Source: an uncultured Algibacter sp.
Lineage (GTDB): Bacteria; Bacteroidota; Bacteroidia; Flavobacteriales; Flavobacteriaceae
Length of the DNA: 64,000 nt
NCBI GenBank assembly: GCA_947502405.1
Contig: CANMZT010000006.1
Location: forward strand, 1-64,000
Reading direction: 5' to 3'
Below, one piece after another: positions 44,223 through 54,045 of this stretch; the stretch's first letter is position 1, and each line of letters opens with the position of its first letter. The translations under genes were made by a program, and so were the position numbers. The notes beneath the pieces were generated by a model. It had not been told where the DNA came from. It worked only from the letters and a program-made list of their open reading frames with translations, and searched no databases.

Positions 44223-44255
44223 AAAAAAAGGTTAGTGAAATACTAACCTTTTTTT
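44223..44255. terminator. Strong terminator after the first T9SS paralogue
   Basis: A perfect 14-bp stem (44223-44236 with 44242-44255) around a gaaat loop, made of an A run plus ggttagt and its complement, gives an intrinsic terminator in either direction. It lies 25 bp after the stop at 44280. Confidence 0.9.
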
Positions 44256-44279
44256 GATAAATTGAATTATAAAGTTTGC

Positions 44280-45164
44280 TTACTCTTTAATAAACTTAAA
44301 TGTAGAACCACTTTCTAATACAAGAAAATACATTCCTGCAGATAATCTTGATACGTCAACAGAATTAAAATCTCCCGTTATTGCTCTTGTATCTAAAAGT
44401 TTACCATGTACATCGTATATGTGAGCTTCCTTGTCAGCTATGTTAGCTTTGATATTGATAGCTAAACGTGCTGGATTTGGAAAAACTGAGCCTTTAGTAG
44501 TTGCAAAATCATTTGAGGATAATGTAGCTGTAGCATTAACAATAACTTCATCAAACCATAAAGAAAATGCACCAGATTGTGTATTATCAAAATCTGGAAA
44601 TACACTATACCTGTTAACTATACCGTCTAAATTAGGAGTATATGGAACAGCAACACCGGCATTTGCGGCCTCTGTATCTGATAATGGACCATTTAAATTT
44701 GGTTGCCCACCAATACCAAAGTCTTGTGGTGCATATACTATTTGTGATTCTAATAATTGCCAATCTCCATTACCAGTATAGGTAAAATCAGCTTCTAAAG
44801 GGTTTTGAGTCCTGTTTGAAATTGGATCATCTGTAAATTGAAATCTTGAAGTATAATTATTTACATCAGATCTCAAGTACACTAAAAGAAACTGTCCAGC
44901 AGATACATCTACTGTAGAAGTAAACTCACCTCCGTAACCTGCAAAATTCCCAGCGGATGCTTGTACTTGCAACAGCCTAACGTTAGCTGTAGTATTTCCT
45001 GTTTGATCAGGATTTGGGTCTGGTGTATCAGATTTCATGATAGTATTCGAGTCGAAAGGAAAATCGAATGCTGGGTTTATTCCATCCCAATTAATCAAGG
45101 TTGTCTGCGAAAAAGCAAAACAACTTATTAAAGTTGATAAAAGTAAAAAAGTAATTTTTTTCAT
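44280..45164 (-). CDS. T9SS type A secreted protein, tandem paralogue 1
   Basis: I use the ATG at 45164 (MKKITFLLLSTLISCFAFSQ), giving 294 residues, matching paralogue 2 exactly in length; the upstream in-frame ATG adds 12 residues without a signal. The core (about 20-210) has TLINWDGINPAFDFPFDSN, VQASAGNFAGYGGEFTS and FSLWFDEVIVNA, a beta-sandwich-like domain perhaps binding carbohydrate. The end is a type A sorting domain (GSVFPNPARLAINIKANIAD, RLSAGMYFLVLESGS). The product is secreted or surface attached. Function is unknown. The terminator at 44223 and the 45165-45440 gap bound it. Confidence 0.8.
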   Translation of the reverse strand: MKKITFLLLSTLISCFAFSQTTLINWDGINPAFDFPFDSNTIMKSDTPDPNPDQTGNTTANVRLLQVQASAGNFAGYGGEFTSTVDVSAGQFLLVYLRSDVNNYTSRFQFTDDPISNRTQNPLEADFTYTGNGDWQLLESQIVYAPQDFGIGGQPNLNGPLSDTEAANAGVAVPYTPNLDGIVNRYSVFPDFDNTQSGAFSLWFDEVIVNATATLSSNDFATTKGSVFPNPARLAINIKANIADKEAHIYDVHGKLLDTRAITGDFNSVDVSRLSAGMYFLVLESGSTFKFIKE

Positions 45165-45440
45165 ATTAGTTAAATTTTTAAGTGAATAAATTCCAATCAT
45201 TGCTTGTAAAATTGGCTCACACTAATATATGGTTAGATTACATATCACTTTAAAACAAATAAAGCATTTTATGTAATTATAGAGTTATATTATGATTAAA
45301 TAAAAGGATTTACCAATAAAAGAAAGTTAAAACTTACAAAATAAAATTATAACTAATCAAACAAAATTATTTTTATTTTAAGTATCATTAAAATTTAAAT
45401 TGCTTGAAACAATTATTATTCTAAAGATATTACATAAAAA
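45165..45440. other. AT-rich gap between tandem paralogues
   Basis: The gap holds the promoter region of paralogue 1, but no clear TAnnTTTG box is visible, and there are no open frames or structured elements. Confidence 0.4.
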
Positions 45441-45463
45441 AAGGCTAGTAAATTACTAACCTT
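45441..45463 (-). terminator. Terminator after the second T9SS paralogue
   Basis: The stem aagg-tagta / tacta-cctt with one internal mismatch and a 3-nt loop is followed on the minus strand by a T run. It resembles the 44223 terminator (shared ggttagta core), in keeping with duplication of the whole transcription unit. Confidence 0.7.
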
Positions 45464-45496
45464 TCTTTTAAGTATTTATTTAATAAAGCTAATATC

Positions 45497-46381
45497 CTAC
45501 TCTTTAATAAATTTAAATGAAGAACCACTTTCTAAAACAAGGAAATACATTCCATTAGATAAACTAGAAACATCAACAGAATTGAATTCACCTGTAATTT
45601 CTTTTGTGTGTATAAGCTTTCCATTAAGACTATATATATGTGCTTTTTTATCACTTATATCCGCATTGATATTTATAGCTAATCGGGCAGGATTTGGAAA
45701 AACTGATCCTTTTGTATTTGACAAATAATCATTTGTTGATAATGCATTAGCATATACAGTTACCTCATCAAACCATAAAGAAAAAGCACCAGATTGTGTG
45801 TCATTAAAATCTGGAAATACACTATACCTGTTTACTATACCATCTAAATTAGGAGTATATGGAACAGCAACACCGGCAGTTGCGGCCTCTGTATCTGATA
45901 ATGGACCATTTAAATTTGGTTGCCCTCCAATACCAAAGTCTTGCGGTGCATATACTATTTGAGATTCTAATAATTGCCAATCTCCATTACCAGTATAGGT
46001 AAAATCAGCTTCTAAAGGGTTTTGAGTCCTGTTTGAAATTGGATCATCTGTAAATTGAAATCTTGAAGTGTAATTATTCACATCAGATCTCAAGTACACT
46101 AAAAGAAACTGACCTTCAGATACATCTACTGTTGAAGTAAACTCACCTCCGTAACCTGCAAAACTCCCAGCGGATGCTTGTACTTGCAACAGCCTAACGT
46201 TAGCTGTAGTATTTCCTGTTTGATCAGGATTTGGGTCTGGTGTATCAGATTTCATGATAGTATTCGAGTCAAAAGGAAAATCGAATGCTGGGTTTATTCC
46301 GTCCCAATTAATCAAGGTTGTCTGCGAAAAAGCAAAACAACTTATTAAAGTTGATAGAAGTAAAAAAGTAATTTTTTTCAT
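45497..46381 (-). CDS. T9SS type A secreted protein, tandem paralogue 2
   Basis: This 294-residue protein is nearly identical to paralogue 1 over the signal peptide and core (only a handful of changes up to about residue 210, such as N/S, A/E, N/T). It differs clearly in the linker and sorting domain (SNTKGSVFPNPARLAININ, DISDKKAHIYSLNGKL). Both domains are intact, so both copies should be exported. It is presumably the parent or child of a recent duplication. Function is unknown; the conserved core suggests the same ligand. Confidence 0.8.
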   Translation of the reverse strand: MKKITFLLLSTLISCFAFSQTTLINWDGINPAFDFPFDSNTIMKSDTPDPNPDQTGNTTANVRLLQVQASAGSFAGYGGEFTSTVDVSEGQFLLVYLRSDVNNYTSRFQFTDDPISNRTQNPLEADFTYTGNGDWQLLESQIVYAPQDFGIGGQPNLNGPLSDTEAATAGVAVPYTPNLDGIVNRYSVFPDFNDTQSGAFSLWFDEVTVYANALSTNDYLSNTKGSVFPNPARLAININADISDKKAHIYSLNGKLIHTKEITGEFNSVDVSSLSNGMYFLVLESGSSFKFIKE

Positions 46382-46670
46382 GATTAGTTAAATTTTAAAG
46401 ATTAATTAATTCCAAACCTTGTTAAAACAAAATTCAGCTTTGGCTAACTTATAACCGTTAACTAATAGAAATTAGAACAAATAAAGCATATAGTATAAAT
46501 ATGTCGTCATATTAGGGTTAATTGTATATAAAACTACTATAATATCTATTCAAAAGAAGACGAACACTAATTATAAAATCATAGTTTTCAATAAATTAGA
46601 GCTTTTAAAATACAGATTACTGTTCTTATTTATTAATAAATAAAAGAGATTTAGAATATTAAAATAAAAA
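46382..46670. other. AT-rich gap upstream of the T9SS paralogues
   Basis: This stretch, with the terminator that follows, separates the duplicated T9SS genes from dnaK. I see no open frame, repeat or RNA in it. Confidence 0.4.
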
Positions 46671-46696
46671 AAACACAACCAAAATTGGTTGTGTTT
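46671..46696. terminator. dnaK terminator
   Basis: The stem aaacacaacca / tggttgtgttt with a short AT loop is followed by a T run on both strands, about 48 bp after the dnaK stop at 46745. Confidence 0.9.
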
Positions 46697-46744
46697 TTTA
46701 CTATTATTTGATGGAATTCCTGTATTAGCAGGAATAACTCCTTC

Positions 46745-48658
46745 TTACTTCACTTCTTCGAAGTCAACATCCTCAACATCATTACCTTCAGCTTGGGCTT
46801 GCTCACCGGCACCAGCATCTGGTCCAGGTTGTGCGCCACCAGCTTGTTGGGCTTCGGCTTGTGCTTTGTACATTTCTTCTGATGCAACTTTCCAAGCTTC
46901 ATTTATTTTATCTAAAGCTGGTTCAATTTGCGCCAAATCTTTAGTTTCATAAGCTTTCTTCAGTTCTTCTAAAGCTTCTTCAATTGGCTTCTTTTTATCA
47001 TCAGATAATTTATCACCAAACTCCTCTAATTGTTTTTCCGTTTGGAAAATCATAGAATCTGCTTCATTCAATTTCTGAGCTTGTTCAGCTGCAGCTTTAT
47101 CTGCCTCAGCATTTGCTTCAGCATCTGCTTTCATTTTCTCGATTTCCTCTTCAGTTAATCCAGAAGATGCTTCAATTCTAATATCCTGTTTCTTACCGGT
47201 CGCTTTATCTTCCGCAGAAACTTTAATAATACCATTCGCATCAATATCAAACGTTACTTCAATTTGCGGTGTACCACGTCTCGCTGGTGGAATACCATCT
47301 AAATGAAAACGTCCGATAGTTTTGTTATCCGCAGCCATTGCTCTTTCACCTTGCAGTACATGAATCTCTACTGAAGGTTGATTATCTGCCGCAGTTGAAA
47401 ACACTTGCGATTTTTTAGTAGGAATGGTTGTATTCGCATCAATTAACTTTGTAAATACATTACCCATAGTTTCAATACCTAATGATAATGGCGTTACATC
47501 AAGCAATAATACATCTTTCACATCACCAGTTAATACACCACCTTGGATACCAGCACCTAGAGACACAACTTCATCAGGATTTACACCTTTACTTGGTGCT
47601 TTTCCGAAAAATTTCTCAACCGCTGCTTGTACCGCAGGAATACGTGTAGAACCACCTACTAGAATAACTTCGTCAATATCACTCTTGCTTAAACCAGCAG
47701 CTTTTAAAGCAGACTCACATGGCTCAATAGTACGTTTTACTAAATCGTCAATTAATTGTTCGAATTTAGAACGTGTTAATGTACGTACTAAGTGCTTTGG
47801 CCCGCTAGCAGTTGCCGTAATATATGGTAAATTGATTTCTGTTTGTGCAGAAGATGATAACTCAATCTTCGCTTTTTCAGCAGCTTCTTTTAAACGTTGT
47901 AAAGACATTGGATCTTTACGTAAATCCATATTCTCTTCAGCATTAAACTCATCTGCCAACCAGTTAATGATTTTTTCATCAACATCATCACCACCTAAGT
48001 GTGTATCACCATCTGTAGATAATACTTCAAATACGCCATCACCTAATTCTAAGATAGAAACGTCATGCGTACCTCCACCAAAATCAAATACAACTATTTT
48101 TTGGTCTGTACCTTTTTTATCCAATCCGTAAGCCAAAGCTGCTGCTGTAGGCTCATTAATTATACGCTCTACTTTTAAACCAGCAATTTCTCCAGCCTCT
48201 TTAGTGGCTTGACGTTGCGAGTCATTAAAATAAGCAGGCACCGTAATTACAGCTCTACTTACATCAGCACCTAAATAATCCTCAGCAGTTTTCTTCATTT
48301 TTTGAAGAATCATTGCTGATAATTCTTGTGGCGTATATAAACGCCCATCAATATCCACTCTAGGTGTATCGTTGTCACCTTTTACCACTTTATATGGTAC
48401 ACGTTCTGCTTCTTTCTTAGACTCAGAATATTTATTACCCATAAAACGTTTAATAGAATAAACCGTTTTTGTTGGGTTTGTTACTGCTTGTCTTTTCGCT
48501 GGATCACCAACCTTAATCTCGCCGCCTTCTACAAATGCAATCACCGATGGCGTAGTACGCTTGCCCTCCGCATTTGGGATTACAACAGGCTCATTACCCT
48601 CCATCACAGAAACGCAAGAGTTAGTTGTCCCTAAATCGATTCCAATAATTTTACTCAT
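46745..48658 (-). CDS. dnaK: Molecular chaperone DnaK (Hsp70)
   Basis: This 637-residue Hsp70 starts with [18 protein letters not shown] and has the ATPase phosphate and adenosine motifs ([29 protein letters not shown]), the substrate-binding domain ([18 protein letters not shown]), a helical lid and a Gly/Ala/Gln-rich tail ending [11 protein letters not shown], which is the EEVD-like end of bacterial DnaK. It folds proteins with DnaJ and GrpE. Neither partner gene is adjacent. A TGACACAGTGTCA palindrome lies 80 bp upstream. It is a single-gene unit with its own terminator. Confidence 0.99.
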   Translation of the reverse strand: MSKIIGIDLGTTNSCVSVMEGNEPVVIPNAEGKRTTPSVIAFVEGGEIKVGDPAKRQAVTNPTKTVYSIKRFMGNKYSESKKEAERVPYKVVKGDNDTPRVDIDGRLYTPQELSAMILQKMKKTAEDYLGADVSRAVITVPAYFNDSQRQATKEAGEIAGLKVERIINEPTAAALAYGLDKKGTDQKIVVFDFGGGTHDVSILELGDGVFEVLSTDGDTHLGGDDVDEKIINWLADEFNAEENMDLRKDPMSLQRLKEAAEKAKIELSSSAQTEINLPYITATASGPKHLVRTLTRSKFEQLIDDLVKRTIEPCESALKAAGLSKSDIDEVILVGGSTRIPAVQAAVEKFFGKAPSKGVNPDEVVSLGAGIQGGVLTGDVKDVLLLDVTPLSLGIETMGNVFTKLIDANTTIPTKKSQVFSTAADNQPSVEIHVLQGERAMAADNKTIGRFHLDGIPPARRGTPQIEVTFDIDANGIIKVSAEDKATGKKQDIRIEASSGLTEEEIEKMKADAEANAEADKAAAEQAQKLNEADSMIFQTEKQLEEFGDKLSDDKKKPIEEALEELKKAYETKDLAQIEPALDKINEAWKVASEEMYKAQAEAQQAGGAQPGPDAGAGEQAQAEGNDVEDVDFEEVK

Positions 48659-48737
48659 AATATTTTTTTTATTGTGTTGAATGTTCTTTTTTAAATTTGA
48701 TTACAATAAGTCAATCATTATGCCAATACACAAATGC

Positions 48738-48750
48738 TGACACAGTGTCA
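48738..48750. promoter_or_regulatory. 13-bp palindrome upstream of dnaK
   Basis: tgacacagtgtca is perfectly symmetrical around its central base and lies 80 bp before the dnaK start. A related tgacacc...atgtca arrangement follows at 48788-48812. It may be an operator for stress control; no classical CIRCE element is present. Confidence 0.4.
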
Positions 48751-48864
48751 TATTTTTATTTAAGAACCATCTAATTTATTGATTTACAAAGCTATTTGAC
48801 ACCATTAAATATGTCATCTTAATCACAAAATTGAGTATAGATATAACGTGTTTATCAGAATAAA

Positions 48865-50295
48865 TTAATTCTGCTTGACTAACATCTTTTTATTAAAACT
48901 ACTCTTTGGAGCTTCACAAAGCGAACATTCATAAGTTTTAGGAAGGCTTTCAAAAGGAGTGTTAGGTGCAATATTTTGAGTTATATCGCCAAAAGTATCG
49001 TCATATACCGTTAAACATTCTGAACATTGATGCACTTCTTCCTCTATAATTTCCTTTGCAATGATCTCTGTTTCCTCACCACGTTCTGTACCTAACTGTT
49101 CAAAATAAAGCTGACTTAACTCCATCAACAAACCTGGTAATTCAACTTTATCTACATCCTGTACATGCATTATATATGATCTTGTATTAGGATCAAAATT
49201 CTTAGCGTATAGTAAATTATAGGTGTCTCGTATTTTGAAATTACCAACAGCCTCTGGTTGTTTATTTTTTTCTATTACTATGGATGTAAAGTTATACGTA
49301 TCACTATCAAAATTGGTAATACCAAAGGTTAATCCATAGGTGCTAATATCATTCTGGTCGAAATTAGTTACTAAGTATTTTTTAAGACTTAATGCATCTT
49401 TATCGTTTACTGGCAAATGCCAATTCATTTCTAGCATAGAATGACGGACATTGATACCAAACTTCCCTAAAAACTTTTCCCATTGTAATTTATTCTTAGA
49501 AGGGATTCCTTTTACAATGAAAGATTTCCAAGGCGTAATGGAGATTTTACCAATTTTATTTTCTGAACATAAATCACACATGGCTTTTAGAAACTTCAAA
49601 TCGTAACGATTATTTCTCCAATACAGCCCTAACCAATACCTATCGGTACCTATACGATTCATGCCCTCGTAGTAGGGAAAAGGATAAAATGGTACTTCTA
49701 AAGGTATGCCTGCAGTTCTATTATTAGTATCTACAGCATCACTTACTAAATCGAATACCGTTTCAATAGTCTCTGGTTCTTCTATTAAGATGTTTTCGAT
49801 TGCTAATTCAATCTTGTCCATATCCCAACTGTAAATAAGTGCTGGATACATTTTGGTCTTCTCCCAACCTGGTAATCGCAAATATAAATACCAATAATCT
49901 TCATGCTCTGAAGCTATAAAATTCACATTTCCTGTAAACAATGGCACTAAACGCTGTTTTGGATCGGTGACATTAATTCTCAACTTTGGATTATGTTTAA
50001 ACTGCTCAATAACATACAGATACCTATCACTAGTTAACCAAGACGTACTGGGTAAAATTTCGGCAGAAACGTACGACGAGGCTATATTTTCTACACCATC
50101 TCGCTTAGGTTTTACAAATTGTATTTTATCAAATTGACTAAACTTACTTTCATCTATTTCCTCTGGAAAAATAATGTCTTGTCGTGATCCAAAAGATATG
50201 GCATCCAAACCTAAACCTTCAGCAGCTTCACAAATATATTTTAATTCTCCTGGCGATAATACACCACCGTTAATCATTAATCTGTATGGTTCCAT
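48865..50295 (-). CDS. Nitrite/sulfite-reductase-like protein fused to a C-terminal rubredoxin
   Basis: This 476-residue protein has a first part (about 1-410) built like the ferredoxin-half-plus-catalytic repeats of sulfite/nitrite reductases (LMINGGVLSPGELKYICEAA, GLDAISFGSRQDI, NVTDPKQRLVPLFTGNVNFI). The paired Cys motif for the siroheme/[4Fe-4S] centre is absent. The end is a rubredoxin with C424-x2-C427 and C457-x2-C460. The start overlaps the nitrate reductase stop by 1 bp, so the two are translationally coupled. It is probably an electron-transfer partner for nitrate reductase. The arrangement is known from flavobacterial nas clusters, but the role of the first part is unclear. Confidence 0.75.
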   Translation of the reverse strand: MEPYRLMINGGVLSPGELKYICEAAEGLGLDAISFGSRQDIIFPEEIDESKFSQFDKIQFVKPKRDGVENIASSYVSAEILPSTSWLTSDRYLYVIEQFKHNPKLRINVTDPKQRLVPLFTGNVNFIASEHEDYWYLYLRLPGWEKTKMYPALIYSWDMDKIELAIENILIEEPETIETVFDLVSDAVDTNNRTAGIPLEVPFYPFPYYEGMNRIGTDRYWLGLYWRNNRYDLKFLKAMCDLCSENKIGKISITPWKSFIVKGIPSKNKLQWEKFLGKFGINVRHSMLEMNWHLPVNDKDALSLKKYLVTNFDQNDISTYGLTFGITNFDSDTYNFTSIVIEKNKQPEAVGNFKIRDTYNLLYAKNFDPNTRSYIMHVQDVDKVELPGLLMELSQLYFEQLGTERGEETEIIAKEIIEEEVHQCSECLTVYDDTFGDITQNIAPNTPFESLPKTYECSLCEAPKSSFNKKMLVKQN

Positions 50296-53200
50296 TATGC
50301 TAATACTTTTGAATTTTGAAGTATCTCTCTAACTTCTGTTTTACAACTACCACAACCTATACCTGCACCTGTTTTATTACATAATTCTGTAAAATCTGTA
50401 CAGCCTTGAGCAATAGTTTCTTCTATATTACCCTGTCCTACTTGGCTACAAGAACACACCAGTTTTCCTATAATTGGTGCATCATTAGAAGCACCTCTAA
50501 GCAATGAATTTCGCTTATCGGCCATTTCAATTTTACTCTCAATCATGGTTTTAAATTCGGCAAATTCGTTTTTGTCCCCCATTAAAACGGCACCAACCAA
50601 AAGATCATCTTTTACAATACATTTTTTATAGTAACGTTTCTTGATATCTGTAAAAATAATTTCTTCGTAACTATCGTCATGCTCAGGTACGCTAATATCT
50701 CCAATGCTACACAAGTTCAAGTCATTAAACTTTAAAATGTTCATTAATACTGAACCATTATAGGAGCTACTCACATCTCCTGCAATAAAATTGGCTAAAA
50801 TATTAGCTTGCTCTTCTGCCGCTGATGTAATTCCGAACAGTTGATTATTAAATTCTGCTATTTCTCCAATAGCAAAAATATCAGGATGAGAAGACTGTAG
50901 ATGTTGATTTACCTTAACCCCTCTACTACAAGCAATACCGTTTGCTCTGGCAATATCCACATTAGGAATTGTACCAATAGCGTAAACAATAGCATTAGCT
51001 GTTATATATTTTCCACTTTTTAAAGTGATGTTTAATTCGCCTGTATCTTCATCATCAAATACTGTGCTTACTTCATTATCAAAATAAATTTGAATCCCCC
51101 GTTCTTGCACATCCAAAGCCAATAACTTACTCGACACTTTATCTAACTGACGCTCCATTAAACGTGATGCACGTTGTATAATGGTAATTTTAGCGTTTTT
51201 ATGCTTCATTGCTGCAGCTAGCTCCAAACCAAGTAAACCACCGCCAACAATCACTACATGTTGTTCTTCTGGAGGAAGTCCCGTAGCATCTAAATGTTTC
51301 TTAAATTTATCCGCATCAATTTTATTACGCATGGTAAAACGTCCTGGTAAATCAATTTGCACATCTTTTGGCACAAAAGCACGACTACCTGTTGCTAGTA
51401 TGAGTTTATCAAAACTATGATTACCACCATGACTATCTGTAACTGTTTTAGCTGTTTTATCAATTTTAGTAATGTAAGTTTCGGGATGCAAATGTATATT
51501 TAGCTTATCAAGTTCTGCTTTTTTAATTTTTAAAAGCTGTTCCCATGATAATTCTTCTGTAACATATTCTGGAAGTAATACCCTATTATAAAACAGATTA
51601 GGTTCTTTTGAAAACACATGTATTTCGTCCGTTTCATTTTGCTCGCGATAATTTTGAACAAAACGAAACGCCGCAGCACCTGCACCTGCAATGATAATTT
51701 TTTCTGCCTGTTTCTTGTATTTTGAAACTATAACACGTGTAAACTTAAAATCTGGCTCTTTTGAAGTTGGATCTATATGCGTATTTGTTAAATTATTGGT
51801 ACGATTTAAATTACTCTGCAGTTGTTTACCCCAATGCATTGGCAAGAATACAACACCTTTTTTAATGTTTTCGGTAACGCTTGCACGCACTCTAACTTCG
51901 CCATTCTCACTTTTTATCTCTGTAATATCGCCATCTTTTATTTTGTATAAATAGGCGTCTACTGGATGAATTTCTAAAACAGGAGTAGGATAATGTGTTT
52001 TTAAACGCGACACCTTACCCGTTTTGGTCATGGTGTGCCACTGGTCTCTGATACGACCCGTCGTTAAAATGAGTGGGTAGTCAGCATTCGGTAATACTGA
52101 TGTATTAACGATTGATGTTGGTACATTGAATTTAGCCTTCTGAGAAGGCGTATAAAACTTTTTATCTTCAAACAATCTAGAGGTTCCTTGATGTCTGTGC
52201 TCTGGTACAGGCCATTGAAATGTACCTTCATTTTTAAGCCTATCGTAGTTTAAGTAAGATACATCTATATTGGTGCCTTTGGTCATAGAGACGTACTCAT
52301 CATAAATCTCACTAGCACTATTAAAATTAAATCCTCTAAAGCCCATGCGTTGTGCGAAATCGCAAAAGATTTCAACATCTGGTCTAGCTTCTCCAGGAGC
52401 TTCAATTTCCTTTGGTAAGTATGAAATTCGCCTTTCGGAATTTGTCATTGTACCTTCTTTCTCTAACCACGCCGCAGCAGGAAGCACCAAATCTCCGAAA
52501 GCTACGGTATCAGATTTATGAGATATATCTTGAACCACAACAAACTTAGCGTTTTTCATGGCTTTTTCTACACGATTTAAATTTGGTAAACTCACGAGTG
52601 GATTAGTACAAGCTATCCAAACGGCTTTCATTTTTCCACTTTCTAAAGCATCAAACATTTCGGTAGCCGTTAGTCCAGGTTTCGGGTTAATTTGATCTAC
52701 ACCCCAAAACTGAGCTACTTCTCGCCTATGCTCTTCATTCATTAAATCTTTATGAACTGCCAAAAGATTTGCCATTCCTCCTACTTCGCGCCCTCCCATG
52801 GCATTAGGCTGTCCTGTTAATGAAAAAGGACCTGCGCCTGGTTTTCCTACTTGTCCTGTGATTAAGGATAAGTTTAATAGTGATACATTTTTATCCGTTC
52901 CTACCACACTTTGGTTTAAGCCCATGGCCCACATACTGATGAATCCTTTTGAAAGTCCAATAATATCAGCAGCTTTACGTATATCTTTTTCTGGTACGCC
53001 ACATAATTTTGAAGCTTGTTTCAATGAGGTTTTAAAGATTAAATCTTTATAATCTTGAAAGCCTTCTGTATGATTTTTAATAAAATCTTCATCAATTAAA
53101 CCACGTTTATACAAGCATCTTCCAATGGCATTGTAAAGTATAACATCTGTTCCTGGTAGTAGTTGTAAATGTATATCTGCAAAATTAGCTGTATCTGTTT

Positions 53201-53816
53201 TTCTAGGGTCTACAACTATAATTTTAACATCTGGATTTTCCTCTTTATGCTTTTCTAATCGTCTAAATAAAATAGGATGACACCACGCTGGGTTTGCCCC
53301 AGTAATTAAAAATGTATCTGCTAATTCAATATCAGCATAGGAAATAGGTACACTATCTTCTCCAAAGGTTTTTTTATAACCTACCACAGCAGAACTCATG
53401 CATAAGCGCGAATTGGTATCTATATTATTTGTGCCTAAAAAACCTTTGGTTAGCTTGTTAGCGATATAGTACTCTTCGGTTAAACTTTGTCCGGAAACAT
53501 AAAACCCAACACTATCTGGACCATGCTTTTTTATTATCGATTTAAAAACGCTCGCAGCTCTATCTAAAGCATCATCCCAACTTACACGTTCTCTAGGATG
53601 AGACCTACTCCAACGCATTTCAGGATATAAAATTCTATCGGAAGTATCATTCGCTACATAATGCAAATTCATGCCTTTAGAACATAACATGCCTTTGTTT
53701 ACAGGATGATCCTTATCCCCCTCAACAAATACTTGGTTATTGGCATCTTTCTTAACAATGATTCCACAGCCAACTCCACAATAAGAACAGGTAGTTTTTA
53801 CTTCGCTTTTTATCAT
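50295..53816 (-). CDS. nasC: Assimilatory nitrate reductase fused to NirB-like FAD/NAD(P)H dehydrogenase and BFD [2Fe-2S] domain
   Basis: This 1173-residue protein reduces nitrate to nitrite in the cytosol. Residues 1-690 are a molybdopterin bis-PGD oxidoreductase with the [4Fe-4S] ligands C10, C13, C17 and C45, and later NLNRVEKAMKNAKFVVVQDI and ILTTGRIRDQWHTMT. Residues about 690-1090 are a pyridine-nucleotide-disulfide-type FAD domain (IIIAGAGAAAFRFVQNY, VVIVGGGLLGLELAAAMKHK, HPDIFAIGEIAEFNNQ). The last 60 residues are a BFD-type [2Fe-2S] domain (LVCSCSQVGQGN, CGSC). This gives one chain able to pass electrons from NAD(P)H to the Mo centre. It lies between narK and the rubredoxin gene. The gene name is by function; the exact symbol varies. 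Confidence 0.92.
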   Translation of the reverse strand: MIKSEVKTTCSYCGVGCGIIVKKDANNQVFVEGDKDHPVNKGMLCSKGMNLHYVANDTSDRILYPEMRWSRSHPRERVSWDDALDRAASVFKSIIKKHGPDSVGFYVSGQSLTEEYYIANKLTKGFLGTNNIDTNSRLCMSSAVVGYKKTFGEDSVPISYADIELADTFLITGANPAWCHPILFRRLEKHKEENPDVKIIVVDPRKTDTANFADIHLQLLPGTDVILYNAIGRCLYKRGLIDEDFIKNHTEGFQDYKDLIFKTSLKQASKLCGVPEKDIRKAADIIGLSKGFISMWAMGLNQSVVGTDKNVSLLNLSLITGQVGKPGAGPFSLTGQPNAMGGREVGGMANLLAVHKDLMNEEHRREVAQFWGVDQINPKPGLTATEMFDALESGKMKAVWIACTNPLVSLPNLNRVEKAMKNAKFVVVQDISHKSDTVAFGDLVLPAAAWLEKEGTMTNSERRISYLPKEIEAPGEARPDVEIFCDFAQRMGFRGFNFNSASEIYDEYVSMTKGTNIDVSYLNYDRLKNEGTFQWPVPEHRHQGTSRLFEDKKFYTPSQKAKFNVPTSIVNTSVLPNADYPLILTTGRIRDQWHTMTKTGKVSRLKTHYPTPVLEIHPVDAYLYKIKDGDITEIKSENGEVRVRASVTENIKKGVVFLPMHWGKQLQSNLNRTNNLTNTHIDPTSKEPDFKFTRVIVSKYKKQAEKIIIAGAGAAAFRFVQNYREQNETDEIHVFSKEPNLFYNRVLLPEYVTEELSWEQLLKIKKAELDKLNIHLHPETYITKIDKTAKTVTDSHGGNHSFDKLILATGSRAFVPKDVQIDLPGRFTMRNKIDADKFKKHLDATGLPPEEQHVVIVGGGLLGLELAAAMKHKNAKITIIQRASRLMERQLDKVSSKLLALDVQERGIQIYFDNEVSTVFDDEDTGELNITLKSGKYITANAIVYAIGTIPNVDIARANGIACSRGVKVNQHLQSSHPDIFAIGEIAEFNNQLFGITSAAEEQANILANFIAGDVSSSYNGSVLMNILKFNDLNLCSIGDISVPEHDDSYEEIIFTDIKKRYYKKCIVKDDLLVGAVLMGDKNEFAEFKTMIESKIEMADKRNSLLRGASNDAPIIGKLVCSCSQVGQGNIEETIAQGCTDFTELCNKTGAGIGCGSCKTEVREILQNSKVLA

Positions 53817-54010
53817 ATTAAACCAACGTTTTATACTAATTTCTATATTTTATTTTTCCAAAGCAAGCACTAACTTTATTATTCTGAATACCGTAAAAAA
53901 GACCTTTTAAATTTTAAATTTGATAAAAAAGCGTATTTCAAATCGTAAAATTCGTTTCACATATTTTCTTTTATGTTCTCACTTTTACGAGAATAACAAA
54001 TGCAATGATA

Positions 54011-54031
54011 GTCTTAGAAAATTCCTAAGAC
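54011..54031. other. Hairpin between the nitrate transporter and nitrate reductase genes
   Basis: gtcttag (54011-54017) and ctaagac (54025-54031) form a 7-bp stem with a 7-nt loop, 15 bp after the transporter stop. No T run follows, so it may be an attenuator or RNA-processing site rather than a terminator. Confidence 0.4.
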
Positions 54032-54045
54032 CTACTCTCCGCCTA

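Larger units (their letters stand above)
44280..46381 (-). repeat. Tandem gene duplication
   Basis: Two direct copies of about 885 bp lie head to tail, separated by about 330 bp. DNA identity is very high over the first two thirds of each gene and much lower over the last 250 bp. Confidence 0.9.

Noticed and set aside
47424-48131. 235-codon open frame opposite dnaK
   Set aside because: It lies wholly antisense to the conserved dnaK coding sequence. Its composition reflects dnaK codon usage, a well-known artefact.
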